A stretch of DNA of 64,000 nucleotides. Origin: Aureobasidium sp. EXF-3400. Its lineage: Eukaryota > Ascomycota > Dothideomycetes > Dothideales > Saccotheciaceae. This document shows, one piece after another, positions 20,025 through 30,903 of the stretch (position 1 is its first letter; every line of letters starts with the position of its first letter). The notes beneath the pieces were generated by a model. The model was not told the DNA's origin and searched no databases. It saw only the letters and a list, made by a program, of their open reading frames with translations. A program made the position numbers and the translations under genes. The stretch spans positions 62,001 to 126,000 of the forward strand of contig SWBL01000045.1 in assembly GCA_024195585.1 (NCBI GenBank). Reading direction: 5' to 3'.

Positions 20025-21852
20025 CTAGCCAAGGTTGAAAGCAAACTTGCTCAAACTCCTAATCTTCTTACCATAGTACCAAAAGATAAGAGGGAATGGA
20101 ATAAGTGCAATACACACAAACGCCAACAGCGAAGTCGCCCAATCCACGCCAAGTCCCTGGTACATGTAAGTGGCGAACATGGGGAAGCCAGCTGCTACCG
20201 CAGATCTGATGAAGGTGTTGATAGCGATAGCGCTGTTGGCGTTGAGCAAGTATACGTCAACCATATACGTGACACCACTCATGAAGATCAAGATAATTCC
20301 CAGACCGATGAAAATACCCGAAACGACTTGAGGCGCCCAATGAGTATCAGGGTGAGAGGTCCATGCGAACCAGAAAAGACCAATAGGGAGGATCAAAGAG
20401 CCAGCAATCATAGGCGGGAGTCTGTCTTCAGGGTTGAGCTTGCCCGACTCGATGAGACGTTTAGCATACCAAGTCTTCGAGAACATTCCAATGATGAGAC
20501 ATGCGAGGACGACTCCTATAAAGATTGCGATGAAAGGTAGCGACGCAAGACCAGGAGTCCAGCCACGATCCATTTCGAAACTGATAGGGTAGGCTTCGAA
20601 AGTCAAGTACAAGATTCCGTATACCAGACTCATGTAAAGAGTCAGGATGATGAGAATGGGTTCCTTGACGATCATAACGAGCGGCTTCATGAGGTACTTG
20701 TTGACAATGGTATCGTAGTTGAGAGGATCTTCTTCGCTCTTAGAGTGCAAAGCCCAGTCTTTCGTCTCATGGCGAAGCTTGTCAGCTTTCCATGCCAGCA
20801 AGACGGGTTCGTAAGTCTCTGGAGTCACCAGATAGGCGAGAGCAGTGAAGAAGACGGACATGATGAGGGTGATCCAGGCAGTCCATCTCCATCCGAGATA
20901 GCTGTAGGCGATAAACGAACCAACGACAGGTCCTGCTACGGGACCAGCAAAGACAGCCCCAGCAAAGACACTAGTGGCCACACCACGGTTGATTGGTTCC
21001 ATAAAGTCGACAAACATGCCTCCGACGATTGCCAGAGGAGCCGAACCAGCAACTCCGCCAAAGAATCTGCATACGAAGATTGTTTGCAGGTTCTGGGCCA
21101 CAGCGACAGGGATTTGGAAGATGCAGAATATGATCATTCCAGCAAAGAGTGGACGGGTGCGGCCATAGGCTTCTGACAGTGGTCCCCAGATGAGAGGTCC
21201 TGTAAGTGCATTAGCAGACGGCCCGAAAGGTAGGAATGATGAACAACTTACCAAAAGCAAAACCAAGCACATAGAGCGAAAGGCCTAGAATCATAACCTC
21301 GCTACTGACACCAAATAGCTCTGCTGTCACAAACGTCGTAGTCGAGAACACCGAACTAGCAAATGAAACACAGAAAGTCATCAGACCAGTTGAGACGACA
21401 ATCAGCCATTTGCGAAGTTCTGACATGTTCATCGGCTTCTTTGGATCATGTTCACCATCCCAAGTGACAATCTTGCTGTCTTCCGCTTTCTCTGGCGGTA
21501 CAATCTGCATGGCCTCCAGTGCGGCTTCCTGATCCCGGTCAAGGTGTTTGCACTTGGAGCAGAGACGTTCGGCATACTTTTGCTGGATCATGTGCTCGCG
21601 GTTATCTACTTCCTTTTCGGTCATGGAGCTGTACGAGTAGCGTTTTGTGGTTCTGGAGCTACGGCGGTCATTGTAATCCTCATGTAGCGTAGGTGTTGTC
21701 GAATGCATGCGAGATCGTATGTAAGGTGGTTGTTCCGGTTCGTCGACCATCGCAAGTAAATGATGAAGGCGTGCATGCTCTCCAGGTGTGGGCAAGCCTT
21801 CTGATGGCGTCTCTGGCGACGAGGGCCCAAAGTCATTTGATGTGCTCGCCAT
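20025..21852 (-). CDS. MFS multidrug transporter, DHA1 family
   Basis: Two exons: 21852-21252 and 21199-20025, with a 52-bp intron, 592 residues from the ATG at 21852; an in-frame ATG at 21897 would add 15 residues. The long hydrophilic N-terminus (~150 residues, Ser/Pro/acidic) precedes 12 predicted membrane helices. Family signatures include GPLIWGPLSEAYGRTRPLF (motif A region), CRFFGGVAGSAPLAIVGG, and GYxGWRWTAWI-like GWRWTAWITLIMS. The family exports drugs, polyamines or toxins using the proton gradient, normally at the plasma membrane. A segment CSKCKHLDRDQEAALEAM in the N-terminus is unusual for the family. Substrate unknown. Confidence 0.87.
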
Positions 21853-22969
21853 GATGGCTGTTTCCAGTATCTGTGGTTTCCAAGTAGAACCAAGCAAAAA
21901 TTTGAATCCGAGATATTGTATTTATCGCAATTCCGGCCGTCGAATTATGGTTATTGCGTTATCCAGGATGTTCTCGGCATTCAAAGAGACGAAACAGCTG
22001 GAGAGAAGAGCAAGTCGAGAAGAAGAGTGGATTCACTCGGTTTTGAGAAGAGAGATGGAGAGAAAAATGTTGGCCTACAAAAAGATCTTCAAAGATCCAC
22101 ACCAATGCGTTCTCCCAAGATGGAATTCCGGTTCGTCAGGGATCCACCGAGATAGCGACGAAGTCAGTCAAATCCACTTTTTCGCACGAATGACTCCTGA
22201 GGCAGTCTTTCTATATGAATTGACCTACAATATATTGCGTGCGCGTCGCACACCGAGGTTAATGGTGGTACAAGAATACTCAACATCATTCTGTAGCAAT
22301 TGTGTCAACAGTCGTGATCTCAAAGCTCAGCAAACGCGTCCATGTTGAGTCAACAAACACATGAAGCCGAGCTGGAGCGGAAGTCCGGCACAGACTCCGC
22401 CAGCCATTGATGACGAAGAGTTTCTTCCTTACTCAAGCCTCCCATGCTTTTGCCAGAATACGGAGGTTGAAGGCTCAAAGTTGCTGACACGTACAAGCTG
22501 ATCAAGCATGTTCCTGAATAGGATGAAGCATAGAAGTGGGAACAAGATCGTTGGGAGTCTTCAGGGTCAAGATTGCGGACGGAAGCGCCGATCGGCAACC
22601 GGCATGACGCAAGCAGAAAGCAGATCTGTCGAGCATTCAACATCACCTCCATCAGTTGGTCTATCACGTCTTCCTATCTTGGCTACTACATGACATTATT
22701 GCACGCTCTGGAGGAAGAGCATTGGTTCAAGCCCGAATGATCTCAGATTTTGATGGCTAATGCCTCTTCTAGCGAGAAAGAGAGCAAAGCTGTATGAGCC
22801 ATGTCTATCGTGTAACAACGAGAGGCTTCTTGCAATGATGTCTGGTAGCGATAATCTTCCTTCCCTAGCAATGCTCCTCAGCAACACAGCTTATCCCCTG
22901 TTTCAAGCATCATCTCATCAATCCCGTCCGGCGACTTCTCTCCAGCACCGTAACCCAGAGCACGACTCA
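21853..22969. other. Spacer between the MFS gene and the BRCT-like gene
   Basis: About 1.1 kb. It carries the promoter of the minus-strand MFS gene and the 3' flank of the BRCT-like gene. A 186-codon plus frame at 21788-22348 overlaps the MFS start antisense and has no domain. No gene supported. Confidence 0.4.
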
Positions 22970-24004
22970 TCACAGTTCCTCATCGGCAGACTCCAAATCC
23001 TTGGAGTCTTTGACATCCTCATCACTATCAGTCTCCTCTTTCTTAACGATTCTCGTTCTGACAACAGGTTTGCCTGGGACCTTTTTGCAAATCTTGGCGA
23101 TCTCTTCCTTGGTGAACAGCTGAGGAGCAGGTTTACCAGGCATCTCAGGAATGACCCGAATACGAGCAAGGAGCTCAGTAGGAGTGATTGGTTTGAACTC
23201 CTTCTGCTTGATCCTGCGCAGAATGTTCGAGGGTACGTCGGCGCCAACGACGAGTTGATGGTTATCGTTGTTGTTGTAGACGGGCAGCGTTTTGTTGACC
23301 CTGCCTCCAAACGTTCTGATGATGACTTTAATCTGCGCTTCGCTCCAGTATTCATGATGGCCAAACACGGTGTACGAGGTGAAGTAGTAACCAAGACAGC
23401 CAAGAGTGCCAGTAGGGGCTGCAGCAATATCGGCCTCGGTGACTGCTTTGGGGTCGACGACAGAGTCACGCTTCTCGGCGTCCAAGCCTTTGTTTGAGCT
23501 CTTGGAGTTCTTGCGGGCGGCTTTGGTAGTCTTTGGCGAGACAGGTTCGCTGTTCATATCAACATCCTGGTCAGGCTCTTCTTCCTCATCAGAGGCTTGT
23601 GACTTCTTGGCTTTCGACTTGGTGAGCTTCAATTTGTTGTTCTTTGTGGACTTGGGCGTCTTGCGAGAAACGGGCTTGTCATGCATAATGATGCCCCCCA
23701 TCAGAGGCATGATGAGTGTCTCGACGGTGACATCTCTCTTCCGATGCTCCAACGGCAGCTCCATCCTGAAGGTGCCGTCCTTGGAGTAGTTGTCGAGGGT
23801 GGGTGAGGGAGCCTCAATGTCGAGATTCATAGCAAGCTCATCGGCTTTGGCCTCGCTGAACTCATTGGCCTCGTCGAGTGATGAGAAGGCTTGGTAGATC
23901 TGGAGTCTGCCGAAATCGTCCTTTCCATTATCAAAGGTGACTGAACTTGTGATGTAGACGTTGTGCTCGGTATGCGTCGGGGCGGCTCTACTCTTAGGCG
24001 GCAT
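22970..24004 (-). CDS. BRCT-like domain nuclear protein
   Basis: Single exon, 344 residues from ATG at 24004 (MPPKSRAAP); a longer open frame reaches 24253 but its extra residues look like leader. The N-terminal ~100 residues form a compact domain (NVYITSSVTFDNGKDDFG, YQAFSSLDEANEFSEAKADEL). Residues 110-180 are a basic then acidic linker (KSTKNNKLKLTKSKAKK, DEEEEPDQDVD) with likely nuclear localisation signals. Residues 200-285 resemble a BRCT fold (GYYFTSYTVFG..VIIRTFGGRV..HQLVVGADVPSN..LLARI). The acidic C-terminus has clusters of S/D/E suited to CK2 phosphorylation. A role in chromatin or DNA-damage protein contacts is inferred from the fold only. Confidence 0.62.
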   Translation of the reverse strand: MPPKSRAAPTHTEHNVYITSSVTFDNGKDDFGRLQIYQAFSSLDEANEFSEAKADELAMNLDIEAPSPTLDNYSKDGTFRMELPLEHRKRDVTVETLIMPLMGGIIMHDKPVSRKTPKSTKNNKLKLTKSKAKKSQASDEEEEPDQDVDMNSEPVSPKTTKAARKNSKSSNKGLDAEKRDSVVDPKAVTEADIAAAPTGTLGCLGYYFTSYTVFGHHEYWSEAQIKVIIRTFGGRVNKTLPVYNNNDNHQLVVGADVPSNILRRIKQKEFKPITPTELLARIRVIPEMPGKPAPQLFTKEEIAKICKKVPGKPVVRTRIVKKEETDSDEDVKDSKDLESADEEL

Positions 24005-24329
24005 GGTGCACGGTCTGAATGATAGTCGTGAAGGTTGGATGTGACGATTGCAACGATGGTGGGGGGAGAGGGTGAGAATGAGTTGATGAGTGCTCACGTT
24101 GTAAATTCGATGTGGGCGTAAAAGAAAGAGTCGCGTTGTTTGTGCGAGACAAACTGGCGCGCTGAAAGAAGCAGGCGCGAGTGAGAGTGAATGTGACGCC
24201 GAGCTTGCTTGCGATGGAATATACAACACATCGCATCGGTCTTGACCGTTCACTCATTAATCTACTAATGCCTCCGAGCCTTTGTCAAGTGTTGAATTTC
24301 ATTCTCAGTCAATTTCTCAAACTGGGAAT
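24005..24329. other. Short spacer upstream of the BRCT-like gene
   Basis: 325 bp with the CT-rich leader and promoter of the minus-strand BRCT-like gene and the 3' flank of the amidase gene. Nothing else seen. Confidence 0.4.
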
Positions 24330-26421
24330 CTAAACAAACACCATCTCAGCCGACGAACGCCCGTTCCTTCCAGTAGCGAGAATAATGACCATCACTTTGC
24401 TCAGATCTGGAACCCTCTTCTCCTCAGGCTTGACTTGGGACCAGTGCACATCCACCGAGATGTCAATATCGGCACTCCAAGTGCCTTTGGTGACCGAAAC
24501 GTCTTTGATCTCATCGCCATCCACATATATGTGTAATGCCGACTCACCATCTACAGTGCCAGATAAATGAACTCTCTCCATTTTCTCCTTGTCCAAAGCT
24601 TCAACTCTCTCCACCGTTAGGAGAGGTGGCAGATCTCCGAACTCGGATGTTGAGTTCGACATTGTGATAGTATCTGTCAGCAGCACTGGTGTTCTTCCTG
24701 GCGCCTGTCGTAGTCGCGTAGCCTGCTCGAATGCGAAAGCGTATTTGAAAAGAGCACTATCGTCATATGCCTTGCCAGCGAACGTCAAATTGACTGGCAT
24801 CTTAGTGTCTGCCATGACGCCCATGGGCACACTTACGGTGGGGATGCCCAGTTGTCTGATAGCACAGTTGCCATTCGAGTACAAAATACCGTTACGCCAG
24901 GCCTCGACCGCAGATTCTTCATTGATGTCTGCATCTGATTTTCCGACATCTGCGTTGCAGGGCCAGACAACGGCATCGATGCCTTCTGTGACCAACCAAT
25001 TTTCAAAGTCTGTCTTGCGGCGAGCTTCGAGGTTGTGCAGTGCTTGGCCTAGACCTGGCATATCGTAGATTCGAGGCCGGTCAGATGTAATGTGCGCAAC
25101 GACATCTTTGTGCCTGACGAGTGGATCCTGTTGGTCATAGCGATCGAGCAGGGCGCCTGGAGGACGAGGAAAAATGGTTGCTGAATCTACCTGCGCAAGG
25201 GACGTTGCAACTTTTGCGTCACCGTTTGCAGCGAGGAAGTCATCCCACGCATATGCCATAAGCTGTGACATGTCGACTTCGTTGTGATGAGGTGGAGCTG
25301 ATGTCTCATGTGCAACACCATCGCCGTCTACCGCATCGAACATGTTGATAACAGGAAAATCCACTTCAACAACAACAGCACCCAGAGACTCGATGGCTTT
25401 TCTGGCGTTGTTCCAGAGATCAATCACAGACTGACGCGTGTGCACATCTCGAGCTCGAGGATCTGAGTCTTTGCCGCCGATGTACATCTTCGGTACTGCA
25501 ATCTTCTTGTTGGCAAGCGCATCTGCATCGGAAAGATCCTGGTAAGTTGTCGGGCGTACAGTGTCGACTTCTGGTAGAGTAACGAACGGCTGCTCCCGCC
25601 AAAAGTCGCAAGTGGTCTTGTCATCTTTGACAGCAATCACGTCAAGAAGCGTGAACATATCCGCCATGGTTCTTGTATGAGGCACGACCGTGTCACAAGT
25701 GGGGAACAGCGGCCAGTTACCGCGGATGGAGAGAATGCCTCTGGAAGGTGTATAGGCAACCAAGCCATTGTTCGAGGCAGGCGATCGTCCCGAAGAAATG
25801 GTCTCCTCACCCATGCCGAATACACCAAAACTTGCAGCTGTTGCCGTAGCACTTCCATTTGACGAACCAGATGCAAACGCGGCAGTCAGATATTCGGCAT
25901 TGTATGGCGATTCAGCACGGCCGTAGACACCCCGTTGCATACCTCCAGCTGCCATGGGAGGCATATTGGTTCGACCCAGGATGACTCCACCAGCCTCCTT
26001 GATTTTTGCGACGGTGAAAGCATCTTCGTTTGCGACGAGGTGTTCAAAAGCAGGCGATCCGGCGGCCACGGTCGTACCAGCCATCTTGTAGGAGTCTTTC
26101 ACAGTGCAGGGCATACCGTCCAGTGGACCAAGCGGATGACCAGATGCTCGACGCTGGTCAGATGCTTGTGCTGCAGCGAAGACATCCTTGTTGATGATTG
26201 GGATTGAGTTGAGAAGAGCGGAGCGACGATCATACTTCGCAACACGGAGCAGTGATTTCACAGCTAATTCGACACTGTTGGTCTGACCTCTGGAAAGCGC
26301 ATCTGCAAGATCAGAGACAGTCGCTTCCACGATGGAGAGGGACTTTCAATACGTGAGCAACCAAAATCTGTGATATACTGACAACAGATATGCTTACCTG
26401 TAATTCAGCTGAAGATAACAT
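24330..26421 (-). CDS. Amidase signature family hydrolase
   Basis: Two exons: a 24-nt first exon 26421-26398 (MLSSAELQ) and 26342-24330, joined across a 55-bp intron, 678 residues. The main exon has no usable ATG near the domain start (an in-frame GTG at 26330 only), which is why the tiny first exon is needed. The catalytic triad is visible: K90 (CTVKDSYK), the cis-serine near S168 (ASGSSNGSA) and the nucleophile S192 in GEETISSGRSPAS. These enzymes hydrolyse amide bonds of small amides or acyl-amides to acid plus ammonia. A C-terminal beta-rich extension (ERVHLSGTVDGESALHIYVD) is seen in fungal members. It is divergent to an MFS transporter with a Zn2Cys6 regulator beyond, suggesting a catabolic unit. 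Confidence 0.88.
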
Positions 26422-26885
26422 GGTTGATTGGATAGAATAGCAGATTGATGCGCGAGCTTTGTTAGCTATCGAGATGGTTGTTTGTGTTGAGGGAAGGAAC
26501 GATAGATGATATTGGAAGTAGGCACTGCCCATCGAACCTTTAAGTATTCAGATGACTTTGGCCGATGATCCCGTTGTCGTGTAGATCAACGCTGTTTGAC
26601 TACGAGCTGTCCTTGGACAATCATCAGCTGCTAAATACTATCAGCAGCTGTTAAAGAGCTTGTGCTTGCAACCTAACCATCGCGTAGAGCTGTTTTTCCT
26701 TTCACCAGCTGAAGATTGATAGCGGGTGGTAGAATTTAGGAGCTGGGAAATTGATTGAGCACAATAATGCCTCATCATGGAGGGTCTATAACTGTCGTGG
26801 TATGTCGCTCATGTCGTTCACGCAGGCTCACTTGTTCATAAACGCCCTCACACCATATCACTTTACTGCATCTCCGCTGCACACT
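26422..26885. promoter_or_regulatory. Shared divergent promoter with GATA and CAGCTG motifs
   Basis: 464 bp between the amidase and MFS start codons. HGATAR sites for GATA factors such as AreA-type nitrogen regulators appear at 26466-26471, 26500-26505, 26638-26643 and 26717-26722 (both strands). CAGCTG palindromes lie at 26625-26630, 26645-26650 and 26706-26711, the first two within an imperfect direct repeat (26621-26636 and 26640-26656). An 11-nt word CAGCTGAAGAT occurs at 26706 and again at 26406 in the first amidase exon. Function is inferred. Confidence 0.45.
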
Positions 26886-28544
26886 ATGGCGAACCACGCC
26901 GAAGCAGATAGTGATTATGTACCAGGTACTGTGCATCTCGTCGATGTTACCGGACAAAGTTCTTCCTCGCATCACGATGGCTCGCAGAAGGATATCGTGC
27001 TCATTCCACAACCAAGCTCAGACCCAGAAGACCCGTTGAACTGGACATACCGTCGCAAGATTCTTGCCGTCAGCATGGCATACCTGTATGTGCTCGCCAC
27101 TGGTATCGCCACTTCTCTCCAATACTCTGTTCTTGCAGACATAACAGCCGACACGGGCATCTCCACCGACAACCTTGTCCAAGGCACTGGAGTGATGTTC
27201 CTGTTCTTCGGGTGGGCATGTCTGTTGTGGCAGCCCGTTGCACTCACGTATGGTCGTCGTGGCGTCTATCTCATAACCATGTTTCTCACGATCCCTATCA
27301 TGGTGTGGACCGCCTACTCCTCAACGGCTGGCGAATGGTTCGCTCATCGGATCCTGATAGGCATCGTGGTGTCGCCTATTGAGTCGCTTTGTGAGGTCAC
27401 GGTCTTTGACCTTTTCTTCGCACACAATCGAGGAACCTTCATGGGCTTGTATGTTTTGACGTTATTCGGATCCAACTTTCTTGCTCCACTTGTCGCAGGA
27501 TGGTTCAACGATGCGTATGGCTGGCGATGGACGATGAATTTGGGCACGATCATCTGCGGCGTCATTTTCATCATCTTGTTCTTTTTCATGGAGGAGACGA
27601 TTTACTTCCGGGATGCTACCCTGGAGAGCATCAGTGTCGAGGTGCAGAGCACAAGTGACTGCCCGACCGAGAATGGAGGAAGCAAACAGATGATGTCGGA
27701 GAAGGCTACACCTGCTGCACCGGGTATTGCTCAGCGACTCGAAGTCCCGACAGCTTCCCAAGAAACGACCACCAGACGCAACAAGTACCATCTCTTCCGA
27801 CCGCTTCCTGGAAGGCCGAGCAAACTTGATATGTTTCGCATGGTCTATCGGCCCCTCATCATGATAGTCAAGTTTCCAACAGTCGCTTGGACCGGCTTCC
27901 TGTATGGCATCAATCTTGCGTGGTACAACGTACTTAATGGTACAGCAAGTCCAGTGTTAACAGGTGAGCCGTATGGATGGTCGGCAGCACAAGTCGGCTG
28001 TGTGTATGCAGGTCCAATCATTGGTGCAGTATTCGCCTGTCTGTGGTCTGGAAGGATCGCTGATTCGATCACACTTGCGCTTGCTCGACGAAACAATGGC
28101 ATACGAGAGCCAGAGCACCGTCTTTGGGTCTTAGCGGTTTCAGGAGTCATCTCTGCTGCTGGTCTTGTCACTTGGGGTGTCGGTGCCTATCACGAAGTCC
28201 ATTGGATCGGCTTGGTGTTTGGTCTCGGAATGCTGACGTTTGGTTGTGTGACTGGTGGCTCCATTGCGGTGAGCTACAATGTTGACTGCTTCAAGGAGAT
28301 TGCCGGAGAGACCATGGTGTCCATCATGATCATCCGCAATACCATCGGCTTCGGCATCAGCTTTGGCGTCACCCCATGGTGGACGACACAAGGCTTGCAA
28401 GATTGCTTCATCACTGCTGCAGCAATCTCACTCGTCTGCACCTTCTCGTTCTTGATCCTGATTGTGTACGGAAAGCGACTCAGACGCCGATCCATTCCGG
28501 CGTATCGAAAGTACATGGCCACAGCGGTGGTGTCGCAGGAATGA
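26886..28544 (+). CDS. MFS transporter of the DHA1 family
   Basis: Single exon, 552 residues from ATG at 26886 (MANHAEADSDYVP); the frame is open to an ATG at 26751 but the extra part resembles leader. Twelve membrane helices are split by a hydrophilic central loop (about 245-325). The typical DPEDPLNWTYRRK stretch precedes helix 1, the motif-A-like YGRRGVY follows helix 2, and EETIYFRD follows helix 6, as in fungal DHA1-like carriers of uncharacterised substrates. It is divergent to the amidase and convergent with the Zn2Cys6 gene (130 bp between stops), so import of an amide, or export of a product, is a reasonable guess. Confidence 0.87.
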   Translation: MANHAEADSDYVPGTVHLVDVTGQSSSSHHDGSQKDIVLIPQPSSDPEDPLNWTYRRKILAVSMAYLYVLATGIATSLQYSVLADITADTGISTDNLVQGTGVMFLFFGWACLLWQPVALTYGRRGVYLITMFLTIPIMVWTAYSSTAGEWFAHRILIGIVVSPIESLCEVTVFDLFFAHNRGTFMGLYVLTLFGSNFLAPLVAGWFNDAYGWRWTMNLGTIICGVIFIILFFFMEETIYFRDATLESISVEVQSTSDCPTENGGSKQMMSEKATPAAPGIAQRLEVPTASQETTTRRNKYHLFRPLPGRPSKLDMFRMVYRPLIMIVKFPTVAWTGFLYGINLAWYNVLNGTASPVLTGEPYGWSAAQVGCVYAGPIIGAVFACLWSGRIADSITLALARRNNGIREPEHRLWVLAVSGVISAAGLVTWGVGAYHEVHWIGLVFGLGMLTFGCVTGGSIAVSYNVDCFKEIAGETMVSIMIIRNTIGFGISFGVTPWWTTQGLQDCFITAAAISLVCTFSFLILIVYGKRLRRRSIPAYRKYMATAVVSQE

Positions 28545-28674
28545 TGTGGCTAGCTGTGAGATGAGCGAAAGAGCTCTTTAGTACTCTCCTGTAGATGACA
28601 TTTTGGAGTCCTGGTATTGAGAAATTGTTCATAAAATTTGAAGCACCGTTGAGCGCCGTATGAAGATGTTGTGT

Positions 28675-30165
28675 TCAGGTGTTGGCTTCTGCAAGCCTGA
28701 TCAACTTGTCTCCAGCAGATCTCGCTGCAGGTACGACACTTTCCAGACTCTTCACAAGGTCTCCCAGAAATGCAATGAGTCGCTTCGCTTCTGCACGGTA
28801 TTGATCACTGTCATAGCGTGATGCATTCGAGAGCATATGCCCTACTCCAAGTAATTGATGCACAATCTGACTGCTTGCAATCTTGAACATGATCAGTGGG
28901 GCTGAGCTCAGCTCCTGTAGGAACTTGTCGGCCACTGCCATGACATCCCGGGCGGGAGCTTGACAATAGAGTAAAGCCATGATCGTGGTCGTTGTCTCGG
29001 TGCAGCTGATTTGCACAGCCATGTATCTGCAGCGATTGCTGCCAACCTCGCTATCGGGGTCATGCAATCTGGTCAACACCCGCAATTTGTTTGCTTTGAG
29101 CTGAGCCAAGCTGTCAAGTAACATGGTCGGCGATGGACGATCGCAAAGAACAGCGAGTAAAGCCTTACGATTCTTGCACGCTCGAAGACCAAAAATGGCA
29201 TATTCCAGAAGGCGAAAGAGATCCGTGATATAATCCCAGCCAACAGTCCAAGCTTGTGTCTCTGGGTCCATGGAAGGAGTGATCCGAGGGTAGTAGACTG
29301 ACACTTGTGCTTCCGGTAGACGCACCAAGTGTCCGAACACACACGACGAATGGATCTCGAGCCGATAGACGCACCAAAACAACCTTCGACGATCGTCAAC
29401 TTCGGATAGGGAGATATCGTCAGGCCAGCGGTTCTCATCATGGAAACCGTACTCAGCAACAAGAGCATGGTACATCCCAAGGTAGCGATGAAGGTCATTG
29501 TTGTTGCCACATTGCAATGCGTATACTGTTAGAAGTCCAAATGACCGGAGATAGTCGAAATCTTGAGGCAGAGAAAATCGGGCAGGGATCCTTGAGATGG
29601 CTTCCGTGAAGTATTGTTCGCTGTCCGGAATTGTAAAATTCTCGAGCAACGTATTGTCAAAGACTGCCTCTAGCGCAGCTGTATGTGAGCTCACTGCACA
29701 GAGAGCCATTAAGAGCATGTATGATGGCTCGTTGACGTTGGGTACGCGGTCCTTCCATCGCGTAAGGAGATCCTTCTCGTTCAAGAATGGAAAGCTGGAG
29801 ACCAGAGTAAGCATGGCAGATGAAAATGCCAGGTTTGAAGATACTGCTTACTAGCATTGATACATCGTGTCACGATATATCCGGACAAGCTTATGTATGG
29901 TTTCCATAGACATGATATGCGAATCTCGGGTCGATTGAATCTCGTTTTCGTTTGAGGACGTGGCTTGTGGTTTCCTTCCCCGCTTCCTGATAGGCCTATC
30001 CACCGTGCAATCTACGCCATAGTCCTTGCAATTGAGGCAACCAACATCTTCAATCGCTTGACCGTCTTGTCCAGTAGCGATGCGTCGGCATCTCAAGCCT
30101 CGTGTATGACAGAAATCACAAGCCTGGGAAGCACGTTGTCTCTTTGCCGCGACAGCTTTGGGCAT
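28675..30165 (-). CDS. Zn2Cys6 fungal-type transcription factor
   Basis: Two exons: 30165-29852 and 29794-28675, with a 57-bp intron, 477 residues. The zinc cluster lies at the N-terminus: C16-x2-C19-x6-C26-x16-C43-x2-C46-x6-C53 (CDFCHTRGLRC and CLNCKDYGVDC), followed by the basic linker RKRGRKPQ. The C-terminal part is the fungal-specific middle homology region (DYLRSFGLLTVYALQCGNN, RRRLFWCVYRLEIHSSCVFG), resembling the xylanase/quinate regulator class. It should bind CGG-type triplets and act in the nucleus. Its position next to the MFS-amidase pair suggests it controls them. Confidence 0.88.
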
Positions 30166-30903
30166 TGTTGTAGCCGGGCAGGATATAGCAAAAATTGAAC
30201 AGCTGCAAAATTGCGGGCAATGCCATGGTCTTAACAGCAGTGGTCGATCGCTGGAAGCTGATAAGAAAGATAAGTGGAACGAATTAGCAGTTTACCAGTC
30301 AGGGTCTCCGAGGCGCAGCCAGTCTTGGCGCAGCATTCAGACTATCATCACACCTTGAGTAGTTGCTGTTTTTCGCGAAAGACAGTTATGATGTCCCCGT
30401 TAATTGTATCATTCGTCAGAAGATGATCACGAACGATTTCGTACTTTGGTATCGAGTCAAAGCTTGCAGGCTCCGGATTCAACTCGAAGTCCTTGTTGTG
30501 CAATGGCACATCAGTCGCGGAAGACAGACAAGGTAGAAATGGAAAAATCTGGAAGATGAAACCTGGAAGACCAAAGAATGTCTTAAGGCCGCCTCAGCGT
30601 CAAGAGAAGTCTTGAGATCTCAGAGCCGCAGAGACAAAGGTGGAATGTTTCATCCACGACAGGCTTTGAGTACTTCATTGTTGTCGAAGTCTGCTGAAAC
30701 ATGGAGGAAGCAGCCAGATAAGCCGATGTGTTTGTTTGCTTGCCAGTGTGTGAAAGAATAGTGGAAGGAATGTCTCGGTCTCAAATCGTGTTGTATGAAT
30801 CCAACACTTCTTGTAAACCAGGCACTCATGAAGGAGCAATCTTCAAATACCGCTTCTACTCTTCCAGTCAGACGGGCTTTTCGAGCAGAAGGACGCCAAA
30901 ATC
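30166..30903. other. Divergent spacer between Zn2Cys6 gene and two-TM protein gene
   Basis: 738 bp carrying both promoters. Short plus frames (29965-30198, 30158-30358) have no domain. No gene seen. Confidence 0.4.

Noticed and set aside
22760..23497. 245-codon plus-strand frame
   Set aside because: Antisense to the BRCT-like gene, whose protein is far more plausible; no domain or splice support.
24004..24253. 83-residue N-terminal extension of the BRCT-like protein
   Set aside because: The extension is His/Pro/Leu-rich leader-like sequence; MPPKSRAAP at 24004 is a normal start followed by domain-like sequence.
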